Shown: positions 1 through 11,235 of the stretch, in pieces
Numbering within the stretch: position 1 is the stretch's first letter
Layout: each line of letters opens with the position of its first letter
NCBI GenBank assembly: GCA_963971305.1
Contig: OZ020316.1
Location: 14,464,745 to 14,528,744 of the forward strand
Source of the DNA: Arcuatula senhousia
Taxonomy: Eukaryota > Mollusca > Bivalvia > Mytilida > Mytilidae
Direction: 5' to 3'
Length of the DNA: 64,000 bases
Position numbers and translations under genes: made by a program
The notes under the pieces: generated by a model
Database searches by the model: none
The model's input: only the letters and a program-made list of their open reading frames with translations
Told to the model about the DNA's origin: nothing

Positions 1-1783
1 GAGGGGCCCAATAGGGGCAAAAATGTGACATTTTTTTATTTATGGTCCGATTTAGAAAAAAAATTTTACAAGTTTATTTTGGTCATATATTGGATTCAAT
101 ATGGAGGATACAATTTTTTCTTGACCCACTTTTTCTGTTTAGCAATAAGGGGACTAAAAGGGGAAAAAATAATATTGGGTGGCATGTGACAAATATGCTT
201 TGTAAGTTCACCATAGGATGCAAGTGTCAAAATATTTTGACTGTCCATATTGGGCCTAGAACGTACAGGGTTCAACGTTTTGCCGTGCGACGCAGGGCCA
301 GACATCGATTGGTCTTGTTTCGCTCAATCGAGAAAATGTTTGCATATACGATTATATATTTTAAAAAAAGCTTTCCAATAACAGTAATGCATGTTCATGC
401 CGTTAATTCAAAAGACATATGCGAAATCCATTGTACATTAAATCCACACAAGGACTACATTAAGTATCGAATACATGTTATGAACACAACAATTAAACTA
501 CATGTAAACATCGAAATTTTACAGTGTGAACGCATTGCTGTTTAATATTAGTGCGGACGACATCTAAACTACTATGAAATTTGCTCAGTATGAACGCGGC
601 CTAAGGACCCAACTAGGTAGAACCTCATGGTTTTGACAATTTAGAAATTAAAATGGATAATTTAAAGCTTTGAAGTGTTGATGCCGGGGCGGGCTAACCT
701 CGGAGAACTCCACCAACAGTGCTCACCATTGAGGTAAAAATAAAAATTACAATAAAGTTCCAGGCAATTAACTCTGCTACGCCTGACGCGTGTTGCTATA
801 CCAAAAGTTTCAATTACGTCGGAAAAATCCAACTTATTTTGATTAGAACGTACAATATTATGTGTAATGTTTGTATAATACAATTTAATAATTAGTTTAT
901 TTCCGGAAAAGTTTTACTGGAAACTTTTGACATGCATCGGAAAATATGTAACTAATTTAAATATCCACCGGAAAAAATAACCTGTTGAAAATTTCTGTGG
1001 GAATTAATGACTGCAGGATAATAATGCTTGTTAACGGACAATGTTCAAAATTGATATTATGTTAAAAAACTAACCCATAGTACGTCGTTTTATGTTTAAT
1101 CTTTGCTTGTCAACTTTACTGACAGCCCTCGTATCATGAATGATAAAAGTAAATGGGGATGATAAATGGTACTATTGTTAATGAGGACATAGTATATTTA
1201 TGTATTGGTAATTTCTAGTTTGTTTGGTTTTGAATATTAAAATTAAATTTCGAAATATTCATATCAGTTACTATTTATAAAAATTGACCAATCAAATTTA
1301 AGACACATGTACGCTTTTCCCTTCCCATTCCTCATTTGCTTTCCAAAGGACAACCCTAATTCGAAATACCATGGACCACCCACATTTAATATTCTCAATC
1401 CCGTACACCATCCTCGCTTTCCATGTAAACAAGGGACTGGGCAAAGATTCAAATGTGTTTTTTCATTCATTGTTATTGCTGACTAAGCTAAGTAGTTGAA
1501 TGCCCTCAGGGAATTATTTAACAGCATTGACATAGGTTTTGTTGCTGATAATCAAGGTAGGTGGACAAAGAAAACTTACATAAGGACGACGAGAATAAAC
1601 ATAAATTGAGATAAAGTTCCCTAGCTTTGAACAGGCACATATAAAGTGTGGCGGGGTATAACTTGTTTTATTTGTGTTCAAGTTTCTACCTATTCTCAAT
1701 TACTAGCAAAGCACAAAAATAATACCTAGTAAAATTCATACTGATTAAGTACAATTGAACAAGAGGTTATACAAATTTCCTTG
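1..1783. other. Non-genic flank with repeat fragments
   Basis: I see no convincing coding sequence here; the open frames have no recognisable motif. Positions 601-800 hold a scrambled fragment of a repeat also present near 45.1-45.4 kb. Positions 1644-1662 carry GTGTGGCGGGGTATAA, the terminal sequence of the inverted-repeat element found at 43.2-44.0 kb, here without the rest of that element. Confidence 0.5.
601..800 (+). repeat. Rearranged fragment of interspersed repeat F
   Basis: Bases 601-700 (GGATAATTTAAAGCTTTGA, then GCCGGGGCGGGCTAA) match the 3' end of the copy at 45.3-45.4 kb. Bases 750-795 (AAAGTTCCAG, then CTACGCCTGACGCG) match its beginning. The order is therefore end followed by start, which suggests a tandem or circularly permuted remnant. 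Confidence 0.55.
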
Positions 1784-2038
1784 TTATTGTGTATGTTTTA
1801 TCATCATCCTTGTTTTCTTCAGACACTGCAAACCTCTCCATGGCAACCAATGAACGGTCGCCTGATCTGTGATTCCTGGTGTATACATTCCATTGATATT
1901 GCCAAAGGTACAATCTATAAACCACCATCCACTTTTCTCATGAATCGGGCTTCTGGTCATTATCAACATCTCTGGTCGAAAAAGGTACGATTCCGTAGAT
2001 TGAATATTCAACACCATCTGAACCTGCTGCTAATGGAC
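1784..2038 (-). pseudogene. Last exon of a fibrinogen-related domain protein, frameshifted
   Basis: On the minus strand a splice-acceptor-like GGTCTTTTTAG precedes an exon that reads as the C-terminal third of a fibrinogen-related (FReD) domain. One frame gives YSIYGIVPFSTRDVDNDQK, the usual FSTxDxDND calcium-site region. It then hits TGA at 1940-1938. The frame shifted by one base continues SGWWFIDC, NINGMY, VHWLPWRG and LKKTRMMIK before a stop at 1784. Both halves match consecutive parts of the family, so one base has been lost at the codon of the conserved cysteine. FReD proteins are secreted lectins or immune recognition proteins in molluscs. No upstream exons lie within the window's next few kb on this strand. 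It is a pseudogene, a non-functional allele or a sequencing error. Confidence 0.8.
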
Positions 2039-2509
2039 CTAAAAAGACCAAAACAATAATGTAAAATAGGGAAGCAATGGGACATTCAATTTTTAATTTA
2101 GCATAGAAAAAATGATTGCAACAAGAATTATATACTTACTGAATGACACAGAGACATTTTCTGGTCTATATGTTAAAAATCGCGTCTTAATAGATCACTT
2201 CTTGTTTGTTTTAGTCTTTATTTCTCTTTTGCATTCATAATTAGTAGGCGGAGCGATATAACCTTATTTGGTAAATAGTTAAAATCTTATTCGATTATGA
2301 GCTTTTCACACATCACGCCATTGTTGATGAGACGATTTCGTCGATTTTATACGATATTAAAAAACGTGTTTGTGGTTAAATGACATTGCAAGTTCTTTTG
2401 AAATGACGATGTTTACATTTAGCACGCACCTGTCAAGCTGTGTTATTTTGCTTAGGGACCAATAGAATGTTTTAATATTAGAACTAGAAAGGATAAATTT
2501 TGTCAATGA
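2039..2509. other. AT-rich spacer with no gene seen
   Basis: The sequence upstream of the fibrinogen-like exon (minus-strand sense) is AT-rich and would be intron if the gene were intact. I see no further exon with FReD motifs and no clear repeat. Confidence 0.4.
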
Positions 2510-2757
2510 ATGGTTGTCAGGCTATAATGCAGAAAACATTACTGCAAAACAAAGTGATTCACCACGTCCGGAAAAGTGTCACGTTCTTCGGACGTTAACA
2601 AACCCTGCTGCAGAGCTCGATAATAGTAGGATCCTTAGGATTCCCATGCATGAGGTTGAATGGTCCGACTATACATATCCCTTTTTTTTCTAATGGCAGT
2701 CAAAAGTCTCATCAAAGACTGGCCTTATATCCCCATTTCCTTCACTTCATCATTTTA
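2510..2757 (+). mobile_element. Retroposon B copy 1 (diverged, both ends truncated)
   Basis: This matches the middle and late part of family B: TCAGGCTATAATGC, then CACGTT...CGTTAACAAACCCTGCTGCAG, then CCCATGCATGAGG and GGCAGTCAAAAGTCTC. It is more diverged than other copies and stops at the CACTTCATCAT segment, where a minus-strand family A copy begins. Confidence 0.75.
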
Positions 2758-2954
2758 TGAGTGAGTGAGATGGTGTTTTACGCCCGTGCAACGCTATATA
2801 GGTTATTTACAGGCGATGAACATGAAAATGATGATAAAATGAACATGAAATGATGATGGAAATGAAATTAGGGGTGGGGTGGGACACAAAGGACCGGTAA
2901 ATTTTGAAGAACCAAAGGAAAAGGGGGAAAGGTGAATAGGGGCGGAAAATTTAG
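2758..2954 (-). mobile_element. Retroposon A copy 1 (3' half only)
   Basis: This is a minus-strand 3' portion of family A. It starts with the (GAGT)n tail and TTTTACGCCCGTGCAACGC, and runs to GGGGCGGAAAATTTAG. It is 5'-truncated, as expected for incomplete target-primed reverse transcription. Confidence 0.85.
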
Positions 2955-3490
2955 GGATATAATGCGCATAAGTTGGCGCCAGTTTGATCAACAAAAGATG
3001 TAGAATCATCAAACAATATTTACGCATCAAAGGCACCAAAGCGAATTTGCTACAGTAGCAGTGAGAGTTTAGAAAACAGGATAAATGCAAGCGTCTCCAT
3101 AAAGAATATTGGGTATGATTGTGTGAATCATTTAAATGTTGCAGCCAGCTTATCGCCAAGTAAGGTAACCAAAAAACTTTGCAACTCGATGACATCTGAA
3201 AGAAAGCGTCAGCTAGATTATTCAAGGAATCCAGTGATAAAAAAGACGCAAAGTGGAAAAAAACATGCAGAAAAATCCAAAATATTGAACAAAATGGAAT
3301 CGAAGGAAGGAACAACATACAAAGTGATATTGGCCTTACTTTAGTTGGTGAGTGCAGAGAAATACCTATGATTAGATATAGACCAAACTTAACACCTATA
3401 ACATCAACGAAGAGAAATGTGATAATTTTTGATTTGAAGACTGGTTCATTGCAAGAAGTTGCAGATATAGCACATTTCAATATCGTCTAT

Positions 3491-3675
3491 TTTTTTTTGC
3501 AGAGTTTGTCTCATGTGCTGTGTGGATGCAGTTGAACGTATCCCCGTGCTTGAGGTGTATGCTCTTTTATATTTTCATGATGGTATACTTGTACACGAGA
3601 TAGCTTTCATATTTGAATCTCCCTTCCATTGCTGTTTGTTTGTGTTTGTTGTGTCGCGTACACTTATTCCACATC
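3491..3675 (-). mobile_element. Short poly(A) retroposon with 14-bp target duplication
   Basis: A 185-bp insert begins with a run of nine T (a poly-A tail on the minus strand). It is flanked by TCAATATCGTCTAT at 3477-3490 and 3676-3689. Removing it and one repeat rejoins the exonuclease-like frame. Its distal end, GTGTCGCGTACACTTATTCC, recurs at 53174-53205. Confidence 0.85.
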
Positions 3676-4340
3676 TCAATATCGTCTATAGACTAAACCT
3701 ATAGCAAAAAATGCAAGCTTGGTAACTGGTTTGACTTCTGCTGGTGGTATGCTATTTTACATTGGAAGACCTGTTTCGACAGTTACACCAGAGGCGGCAT
3801 ATCAGAGTTTTACATTATGACTGGAATCACAAAAACCTGTTGTACTTGTTGGTCACAATGCCTAGCGTTTCGATAGTCGGAGTTTATTATACAGCGTATC
3901 TCAATACAGTTGTTTTGCTGAATTCAGTAAACATGTTGCTGGATTTGCAGACACTTTACCCTTGTTCAAAGAATTATACCCTGACCTTAGAAGTCACAGC
4001 CAAGGATCAATCTATAATCATCTCTTCCAAAGTGAATTCAATGCCCATAATGCTTTAGATAATGTTAAAGACCTGAAAGATATCATACAGAAGTCAAACG
4101 TACAAACAGAGCATATACTTAAATATTCATTTTCATTAGAATCTCTGCAAATGCAAAGACAATTTTATGCAGTGGCTAAACAGAATGCCAGCACATTTGA
4201 TACTCTTGTCAAAAGCAAAACTTTATCCTCAGGAATGGTTAAGAAGATATCAGAATCTGGATTGAGATATGAACACCTGATATTTGCTTGCAAACAGAAC
4301 GGCAAAAAGGGAGTCGAGGATTTGTTTTCTGAATCAAGGT

Positions 4341-4843
4341 GTCCCGTGCGGGGCCCGGGTGGCGAATAGGCCCGCAGGAGAGCCTAGCTTGTCGTAAGAG
4401 GCGACTAAGGGTCTTGGGATTCTGATGTCGGGTCAGTGCTCAGCCCACAGAGCGACCAAGTGTGTACCCTAGATGGCTGAATAGGGTGGCCCTCGTCCGC
4501 GGGGGTTGTCAGGTCTATAATACGGAAACCCTGACCGCCGACCATAGTGGGCCAACGTGTGTGGAGAGTGCCACGCTTCATGCACGTAAAAGACCCCTTT
4601 GTGGACCGCCAAGTAGTGCACCACATAGGCTAAATTTTCCGCCCCTACCCACCTCTCCCCTTTTCCTGTGGTTCTTCAAAATTTACCGGTCCTCTGTGTC
4701 CCACCTCACCCCCATATTTCATTTATCATCATCATTTCATGTTCATTTTATCATCCTTTTCATGTTCATCGCCTGTAAATAACCTATATAGCGTTGCACG
4801 GGCGTAAAACACCAACTCACTCACTCACTCACTCACTCACTCA
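4341..4843 (+). mobile_element. Retroposon A copy 2, full length
   Basis: Starts GTCCCGTGCGGGGCCCGG, ends with (ACTC)n, and is flanked by the 12-bp duplication CTGAATCAAGGT (4329-4340 and 4844-4855). It landed in the last codons of the exonuclease-like gene. Without it the frame ends SESRLDN-stop; with it translation would run on a few residues into the retroposon. The apparent ORFs inside the element are shared by every copy and have no protein-family signal. Confidence 0.92.
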
Positions 4844-5205
4844 CTGAATCAAGGTTAGACAATTGACCTATAGTTACTACCAACAAAGCAATAATTGACA
4901 GAGTTTAAAATATCATATGTGATCATGTTTAAAATTTGATATATTATTCATCCTCTGTGTCCCACCTCACCCCCATATTTCATTTATCATCATCATTTCA
5001 TGTTCATTTTATCATCCTTTTCATGTTCATCGCCTGTAAATAACCTATATAGCGTTGCACGGGCGTAAAACACCAACTCACTCACTCACTCACTCACTCA
5101 CTGAATCAAGGTTAGACAATTGACCTATAGTTACTACCAACAAAGCAATAATTGACAGAGTTTAAAATATCATATGTGATCATGTTTAAAATTTGATATA
5201 TTATT
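4690..5205 (+). repeat. Local tandem duplication of about 257 bp
   Basis: Positions 4690-4948 (end of retroposon A plus the flanking pseudogene sequence through TTTGATATATTATT) are repeated at 4951-5205. The copies differ mainly by one ACTC unit in the tail. The duplication therefore happened after retroposon A inserted. Confidence 0.92.
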
Positions 5206-5519
5206 ATATAATTCAATCTTGATATTAATTGAAAATTATGAATACTACAAGTAGTTTAGATTAGTTTATGTATTGGTCAAATTATACCATTATGCCATCA
5301 AATTTTGTATTGCTTGTGTCTTTGCTTGATTTGGACATTACCAGGTCTCCATTAGGGAAACTTTGAACTAAAGGAAAAAAATTCTGTATATTCTGTAGAA
5401 TCTGAAAATGAAAAGTAAATATTAACATACTAAATGTAGATACAACAGTGTAATCAAGAAAATAATAATACATGAAATGTGTTTATTAGAGAATGGGCTG
5501 CAAACTTTGATAACAGATT
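5206..5519. other. AT-rich spacer
   Basis: No gene or recognisable repeat is seen; a short minus-strand open frame here has no family signature. Confidence 0.4.
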
Positions 5520-5952
5520 GGCGACTAAGGGTCTTGGGATTTTGACATCGGGTCAGTGCTCAGCCCACAGAGCGACCAAGTGTGTACCCTCGGTGGCTGA
5601 ATAGGGTGACCCTCGTCCGCGGGGGTTGTCAGGTCTATAATACGGAAACCCTGACCGCCGACCATAGTAGGCCAACGTGTATGGAGAGTGCCACGCTTCA
5701 TGCACGTATAAGACCCCTTTGTGGACCGCCAAGTAGTGCACCACATAGGCTAAATTGTCTGCCCCTACCCACCTCTCCCCTTTTCCTGTGGTTCTTCAAA
5801 ATTTACCGGTCCTTTGTGTCCCATTCCACCCCTATATTTCATTTATGATCATCATTTCAAGTTCATTGTATCATCCTTTTCATGTTCATCGCCTGTAAAT
5901 AACCTATATAGCGTTGTACGGGCGTAAAACACCAACTCACTCACTCACTCAC
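5520..5952 (+). mobile_element. Retroposon A copy 3, 5'-truncated
   Basis: Begins inside the family at GCGACTAAGGGTC and ends in (ACTC)n. It is flanked by the 13-bp duplication TTGATAACAGATT (5507-5519 and 5953-5965). A target duplication on a 5'-truncated copy shows LINE-type target-primed reverse transcription. Confidence 0.92.
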
Positions 5953-5965
5953 TTGATAACAGATT

Positions 5966-7023
5966 CTTGACCATCAATAATTTATAATGAAGGTTTATAC
6001 TCACTTATGTAAATGTTCAAAAAACAGTGCATGGACACATATTTCCACCTCCCGTCTTGAACAAATACAAATATTGGGCTAAAACAGTGAAAAATTCAGA
6101 AAAAAACATGAAAAAGGGAAAAAACTTCTATGTTTAAAAAAAAATTATTTCTACATTTCATGATCAGGGCAGATGAATTTGAAGGACCGTGCTGAGCAAT
6201 TTCTATTTTTATATTTAAATATCGATTGAAAAAACAAATATGCCTTGCTTGCCAACACCATTGGAATACCTTATTATTCAACTATTTATTAATTCTCGCC
6301 TGTTGGCACAATCACAAAAGGCATTGAAAGCTAACCTAGGCCTTTTAGTTCTTGAGATCAGAGGTGAATAAAAGTCAAGGTCATTTGGCAGGTGATTGAA
6401 TGACATTTTCCTGTGAACCAACTTAAGTGATTCCAGATATCATAATCATTGAGAAATTGAATGAACACTAAAAAACAATATTAATAGTCGCATAGTGTGA
6501 AAATGCAGTCAACGTCAGACAACATGGTGACAGACACTAAAACCTCAAACTAATTTATTGATATCCTTAACTTCATATGCATTCATTTAAAGTAATTCAT
6601 TTTCCACAACTCTTACAAAGAAGTTTACAGCCTGAAAAAAGACCTAAGTTCACAAAGTCACTTAAGCTTGAAAATGGGGTCTAGGTCAAATATCATGGTG
6701 CCAGTTGCGTAGACCATAACCTCATATGTCTGTATACCAAATACCAGATGCCTAGCTATAATACTTTTCAAGATATTCATTTTCCACAAAAGTCTTTCAA
6801 AAGTTTACGCCCGGGAGTTTACGTCGCCAACGGAAAGGTAATACCTATGTCTCGCCTTCCGCGATTATTTGTTGCTGGTGAGACAAAAACAATGTAGACT
6901 GATCACGAAAAAAAAAATCATACACACTGACTTGTGCTTAGAAATCCGACAACAAACTTTCGTTCCTTTCCGTAACATTTATAAGATAATGCAATTCAGT
7001 TTATAGTAAGAACCAAGGAAAAA
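5966..7023. other. Non-coding, decayed repeat sequence
   Basis: No coding region is supported. The stretch 6330-6880 contains phrases (AAGGTCA, AGACCATAACCTCATATG, CAAGATATTCATTTTCCAC repeated twice) that resemble a degraded satellite-like repeat. The rest is AT-rich unique sequence. Confidence 0.4.
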
Positions 7024-8832
7024 CATTATTATTATTATTATTATTAACACCATTTATATAGCGCATTAATTAATTAAAATTACTCTAAGCGCTTTACAAG
7101 GAATAAAAAATGTACAGAATACAATATACATGACATGATTATCAATTACATCGAGTGGTAAAAAATAGAGAAGGATCAATTAATAAATAATAAATAGATA
7201 AAAATGACAAACAACTGAAATTAAAGTATGAAAACTGTACAATTAAAAAATAAAATCTAATGGTGTAGTATGAAAAATACCATAAGCCATTTAGCATCAA
7301 TATGGACGGATTGAAATATCGATGGATAAAACTTTAAACATGAAAGTAGATAAAAGAGGGCAACAAAATTCCATAAAAAAAAAACCAAAAACTTAAAATC
7401 TGATGAACAATATAACATAGTCATAAAATAATCAGCAAAGATTCAATATCACAGAATTGATGAATAAATAAATATCACTGTAGAAAAATTTACAAACTGA
7501 ATGTTAAAAACTTACAAAAAGTCATTATAAGCCATTCTAAAAAAGTGTGTCTTTAAACAAGATTTAAAATCATCAAGAGTCTCTAAAATTCTTAAGTCAC
7601 CGGGAAGATTGTTCCACAACGCAGCCGCAGCCATGTCAAATCTCCGTTCACCATACGTCTTTGTTCTCACTTTTGGGATCTGAAGCTGAATGGTTTTGTC
7701 TGATCGCAGCGACCTGGCAGGCCTGTGGAGTGTCAAAAGGTTTTGAAGATAAACTGGGGCTGAGCCATGAAGAGATTTAAACACGTAGACTAAAAGTTTT
7801 AACTGACATCGAAATTTAACAGGAAGCCAATGAAGTTCGAATAAAACTGGTGTTATATGATCAAATTTCTTACGTCGGGCTATCAATCGAGCAGCAGCAT
7901 TTTGAACTCTTTGCAGCTTCGACAATGTGGTTGAATTTACGCCGTATAAGAGTGCGTTCCCGTAGTCCAACCTTGATGTTATGAGCGAGCAAATGAGAGT
8001 TTTGCAGGCACTGTCACTGATGTACGAGCGAATTTTACCAATGTTTCTGATTTGGTTGAAACATGATCTTGAAACGGCGGAAACGTGCTGCTCCATACTA
8101 AGTGTTTTATCGATAATAACACCGAGGTTTTTAACACATTTAACATCTGTCACTATTGTGCCATCGAGAGATAGCTGACAAGTTGCAAAATCTTTAGCCC
8201 GGTGCTTTGGCGTGAATATAATAAGCTCGGTTTTATCCTGATTAAGCTTCAGTAGATTTGATTTCATCCACGAACTGATGTCTTTAACACAGGCTTCCAG
8301 TCGAACAGAAATGGCAGTCCAGTTGTCGATCGGCTCTATCACTAGATATATTTGCGAGTCGTCTGCGTAGCAGTGGTATAACATATTGTGTTGTTTGCAG
8401 ATTTCACCAATAGGTTTTGAAAATATACAATAAAGCCGTGGTCCTAACACAGATCCCTGCGGAACACCAAAGTTCAGTTGGATCGAGTTCGAGGTTGTTG
8501 AGCCAATGGCAATGCTTTGACATCTTCCCACTAGATACGATTTAAACCAGGATAGAGCAGATCCACGGATACCGTACGCATGATCCAGTCGTGTGAGAAG
8601 AATTTGGTGATCGATGGTGTCAAACGCTGCGGACAGATCTAGCATTACCAACACGGCACAACAATTCTTGTCCAGTGCAGCTGTAACATCGTGATGTACA
8701 CGCAACAACGCAGTTTCTGTTGAATGGCCAGTTCTATATGCAGACTGTACGTCATCGTAAAGAGAATTCAATTGTAAATGTATTTCGAGACGAGCGGACA
8801 CGACTTTCTCCAATATCTTCGACACAAATGGT
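7024..8832 (-). mobile_element. Non-LTR retrotransposon (LINE), 5'-truncated
   Basis: This consists of the reverse-transcriptase ORF described separately, about 490 bp of 3' untranslated region, and a 3' microsatellite tail of AAT repeats (TTATTATTATTATT on the plus strand near 7027-7046). Such tails are typical of CR1/L2-like elements. The 5' side stops at 8832, where retroposon B copy 2 begins, so endonuclease and ORF1 are absent. Confidence 0.85.
7512..8830 (-). CDS. Reverse transcriptase of a CR1/L2-like LINE (N-terminally truncated)
   Basis: A 437-residue open frame without stops covers a nearly complete reverse transcriptase domain. In order: PFVSKILEKVV (the usual start of RT block 0), SAYRTGHSTETALL, LDLSAAFDTIDH with the first catalytic Asp, GVPQGSVLGP, CYADDSQIYL with the catalytic YADD, LNQDKTE, KNLGVIID, and the C-terminal SRLDYGNALLYG, LQRVQNAAARLI and LHWLPV blocks shared by Jockey/CR1-group elements. 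The frame is open to the 5' side and lacks its own ATG; it is cut by retroposon B at 8832. The enzyme would copy element RNA at nicked target DNA. With no endonuclease it cannot act alone. The intact frame suggests a fairly young insertion. The clade assignment is from motif style only. Confidence 0.93.
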
Positions 8833-9791
8833 AAGTGCGGGGCCCGGGAGGCGAATAGGCCCGCAGCAGCGCTAAGCTTGTCGGTAAAAGTCCACTAAAG
8901 AGCGCTCAGAAATCTGACATCGAGGTCAGGCCGCTTTGCCCACAAAGCGACTGGGATGTGTGCCCCGGGTGGTTGAATGGGGCAGCCCTGACATCGAGAG
9001 ATGCGGGGTCGTCAGGCGATAATGCGGAAAACCTGACCGCAAACCATAGTGGTGCACCGTGTTGGGAAAAATGTCCCGTTCCTCGCACGTTAAAGAACCC
9101 TGCTGTAGGTCTCGGTAAGAGTAGGACCCGTAGGATCCCCATGCAGGAGGCTAAATTTCCCGTCCCTACCCATCACTCCTTTTTCCAGTGGCAGTCAAAA
9201 CTCTCCTACCCGATTGGCCTTGTGTCCCATTTCCTCCACTTCATCATCATTTTTTTTTTTGATCAGACACCAATTTCTTCGTGACCGACTATTGGAGCAG
9301 GGCTATAAGAAAATACGTCTCATACGATCACTAAAAAAATTCTTTCTTCGTTATCAGCAACTAGTAGAAAAGTTCAAAATTGAGTTAAAAGATATGATAG
9401 TTAATTGTTTTAATTAGTGTTTGACTGGTCTGCTGTACTGAGATGATCACCTCAATATCCCTATGGTGTCTCACAACTATGTTGTGTTCTATGGTCATTA
9501 CCGGATCATAAGATCGCAATGGAAGAGGGAGGTTTGGCGCCATAAAACCTGGTTTAACCCACCATTTTGTTTGAAATGCCTGTACCAAGTCAGAACCATT
9601 GCGATCCACCTATTCTCCGGTATGACTGATTCGTTTTTGTCATTTTCTCTGGACTATGAGATAGATCATTCAAGTTCGGTAGTTTTGTTATTACCTTTAT
9701 TAATGTTCATTGTATCACCACTTTCATGTTCATCTCCCGGATATAGCCGAAATCGCACTGCTTGGGAGTAAAGCAATAACTAACTAACTAA
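8833..9791 (+). mobile_element. Retroposon B copy 2, interrupted by a LINE 3' fragment
   Basis: It begins GTGCGGGGCCCGGG and follows the family through GGCAGTCAAAACTCTCC to about 9250. It is then interrupted until about 9702 and resumes at TGTTCATTGTATCACC, ending in (TAAC)n at 9791. No clear target duplication is visible, because the left side abuts a truncated LINE. Confidence 0.82.
9251..9702 (+). mobile_element. 3' end of another LINE inserted in retroposon B
   Basis: The insert encodes FLRDRLLEQGYKKIRLIRS and a following KKFFLRYQQLVEKFK block to a stop at 9417. I recognise this as the extreme C-terminus of a bivalve LINE polyprotein. The 3' untranslated region contains CCTGTACCAAGTCAG, a repeat seen again at 48.0 kb and 60.2 kb. 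Confidence 0.65.
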
Positions 9792-9968
9792 TTTCTTTGA
9801 CTGCAGTTGAACATTTTGATATATCCTTTTTATTGTTTTTTCATTGTTACGTTTAATGTTTTATTATTTTTATCTATCTACCTGAAGGGGGCTTAAAGTA
9901 TGTACAATGTAACACATAACGTACGGTACCTGTAATGAGCCTGTATCGAATTTGATCAGTGCGGGTTT
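9792..9968. other. Spacer
   Basis: AT-rich sequence without a gene; nothing recognised. Confidence 0.4.
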
Positions 9969-11117
9969 TTAGTTTGGCCAGGTGAGCTATTGCCATCACT
10001 TGGCGTCCGTCGTCGTCGTCGTTAACTTTTCTTCAAACTTCTTCTCCTCTGAAACCGCTGCAGATTCAAACCAACTTTGGTCTGGTGGTACTTTAGGGTA
10101 TCCCCCACAGAACTGATGTGGGGATTTTTGTTTCGTCGAAAAACATGGCCGCCGTTGCTAAAAATAGACCAGGGGGGTCAGACTACTGTTTTTAGCTTGT
10201 AAATCAAAAAGTATACGAGATAGATGAAATCTGATGCCACCCTCCTGCTTCAGCATCAAAAGTTTTACAAAAGTCTCCATTTGTTCCAAGTTGTCAGATG
10301 ACCCCTTATAGGGGTTACAGTCCCTTAAAGGTGAAAAATAGTGTTTTTTTTTCATGTTTTTGCCCTATAGTATGAAAACTATTGCAGATAGAGAAAAGCT
10401 GTTGCTTGCTTAAATGTTCAGCTCATATAGCTATACAAAAGTCTCCTTAGGGTCGAAGTTGTCAGATGACCCCTTATAGGAGTTACGGCCCCTGAAATAA
10501 TGTTTTTTCATGTTTTTGGCCTATGGAATGAAAACTATTGCAGATAGAGAGAAGCTGTTGCTTGCTTAAATGTTCAGCTAATTTAGCTGTACAAAAGTCT
10601 CCATAGGGTCGAAGTTGTCAGATGACTCCTTATAGGGGTTACGGCCCCTAAAATAATGTTTTTTCGTGTTTTTGGCCTATAGAAGGAAAACTATAGCAGA
10701 TAGAGAAAAGTTGTTGTTTGCTTAAATGTTCAGTTCATTTAGCTCCACAAAAGTTTCAATAGGATCGAAGTTGTCAGATGACCCTTAATAGGGGTTACGG
10801 CCCCTAAAATAACCTTTTTCATGATTTTGGCCTTTAGAATGAAAACTATAGCAGATAGAGAAAAGCTGTTGCTTGCTTAAATGTTCAGCGCATAAAGCTC
10901 TACAAAAGTCTCCATAGGGTCGAAGTTGTCAGATGACTCCTTATAGGGGTTACGACCCCTAAAATAACGGTTTTTCGTGTTTTTGGCCTATAGAATGAAA
11001 ACTATAGTAGATAAAGAAAAACTGTTGCTTGCTTAAATGTTCAGCTCATTTAGCTCTACAAAATATAGGGTTGACATCAAGACCAGGTGAGCGATTTAGG
11101 CTCCTGGGAGCCTCTTG
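9969..11117 (+). mobile_element. Hairpin-ended element D1 with 148-bp satellite
   Basis: The 5' end (TTAG...CCAGGTGAGCT) is damaged but is followed by the family's GTCCGTCGTCGTCGTCG microsatellite. The 3' end has ACCAGGTGAGCG and then the hairpin GGCTCCTGGGAGCC and CTTG. The interior holds about five units of a roughly 148-bp satellite (TTAAATGTTCAGCTCATTTAG, GTTGTCAGATGACCCCTTAT). No coding sequence. Confidence 0.85.
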
Positions 11118-11235
11118 TTTAAGTGATCATCAGATAAGGACGGTTTTAAAAATATTGGGGATGGAATTGATCCGAAATTTGTAAATCCCATCCGCTATTT
11201 TTTTGACTGCAATTGAACATTTTGCTACCTCCTTT

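Larger units (their letters stand above)
2990..4866 (+). pseudogene. PML-like DEDDh exonuclease / Mutator-type protein relic
   Basis: A reading frame can be followed through one-base shifts, in-frame stops and two retroposon insertions. A basic N-terminal stretch contains ENRINASVSIKNIGYD and ends KEGTTY, with a frameshift near 3322. Next comes IIFDLKTGS near 3428, the exonuclease ExoI block with Lys where the family has the catalytic Glu. It continues AGGMLFYIGRPVSTVT, then KPVVLVGHNA, RFD and GFADTLPLFKELYPD, and ends with AHNALDNVKDLKDII, the ExoIII block with its His and Asp kept. In-frame stops occur near 3688, 3817 and 3862. The last exon block reaches LFSESR and, after the inserted A copy, LDN and a stop at 4864. 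I recognise this as the multi-copy invertebrate protein with a PML C-terminal-like RNase-T fold, often next to Mutator-type transposase sequence. The family name is inference. It is clearly dead. Confidence 0.7.

Noticed and set aside
42..545. 167-residue plus-strand open frame at the window start
   Set aside because: No recognisable motif and an odd composition for a protein; treated as chance, although an unknown gene cannot be excluded.
2803..3480. 225-residue minus-strand open frame
   Set aside because: It is antisense to retroposon A1 and to the exonuclease-like pseudogene, which explain the sequence better.
4405..4626. tRNA or 5S gene in the retroposon head
   Set aside because: I could not fold a cloverleaf or find convincing A and B boxes by eye; an ancestral link remains possible.
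8958..9284. Repeated 70-120 residue frames in retroposons A and B (for example here, 31955-32320 and 57877-58242)
   Set aside because: The same frame appears in every copy because the repeat is conserved, and it varies by frameshift between copies; no protein family is suggested.
9385..9771. Open frames over the family C repeat (also at 48051-48377)
   Set aside because: The shared part is a LINE 3' untranslated region. Only the downstream part of 48051-48377 is real, as the gypsy integrase C-terminus.
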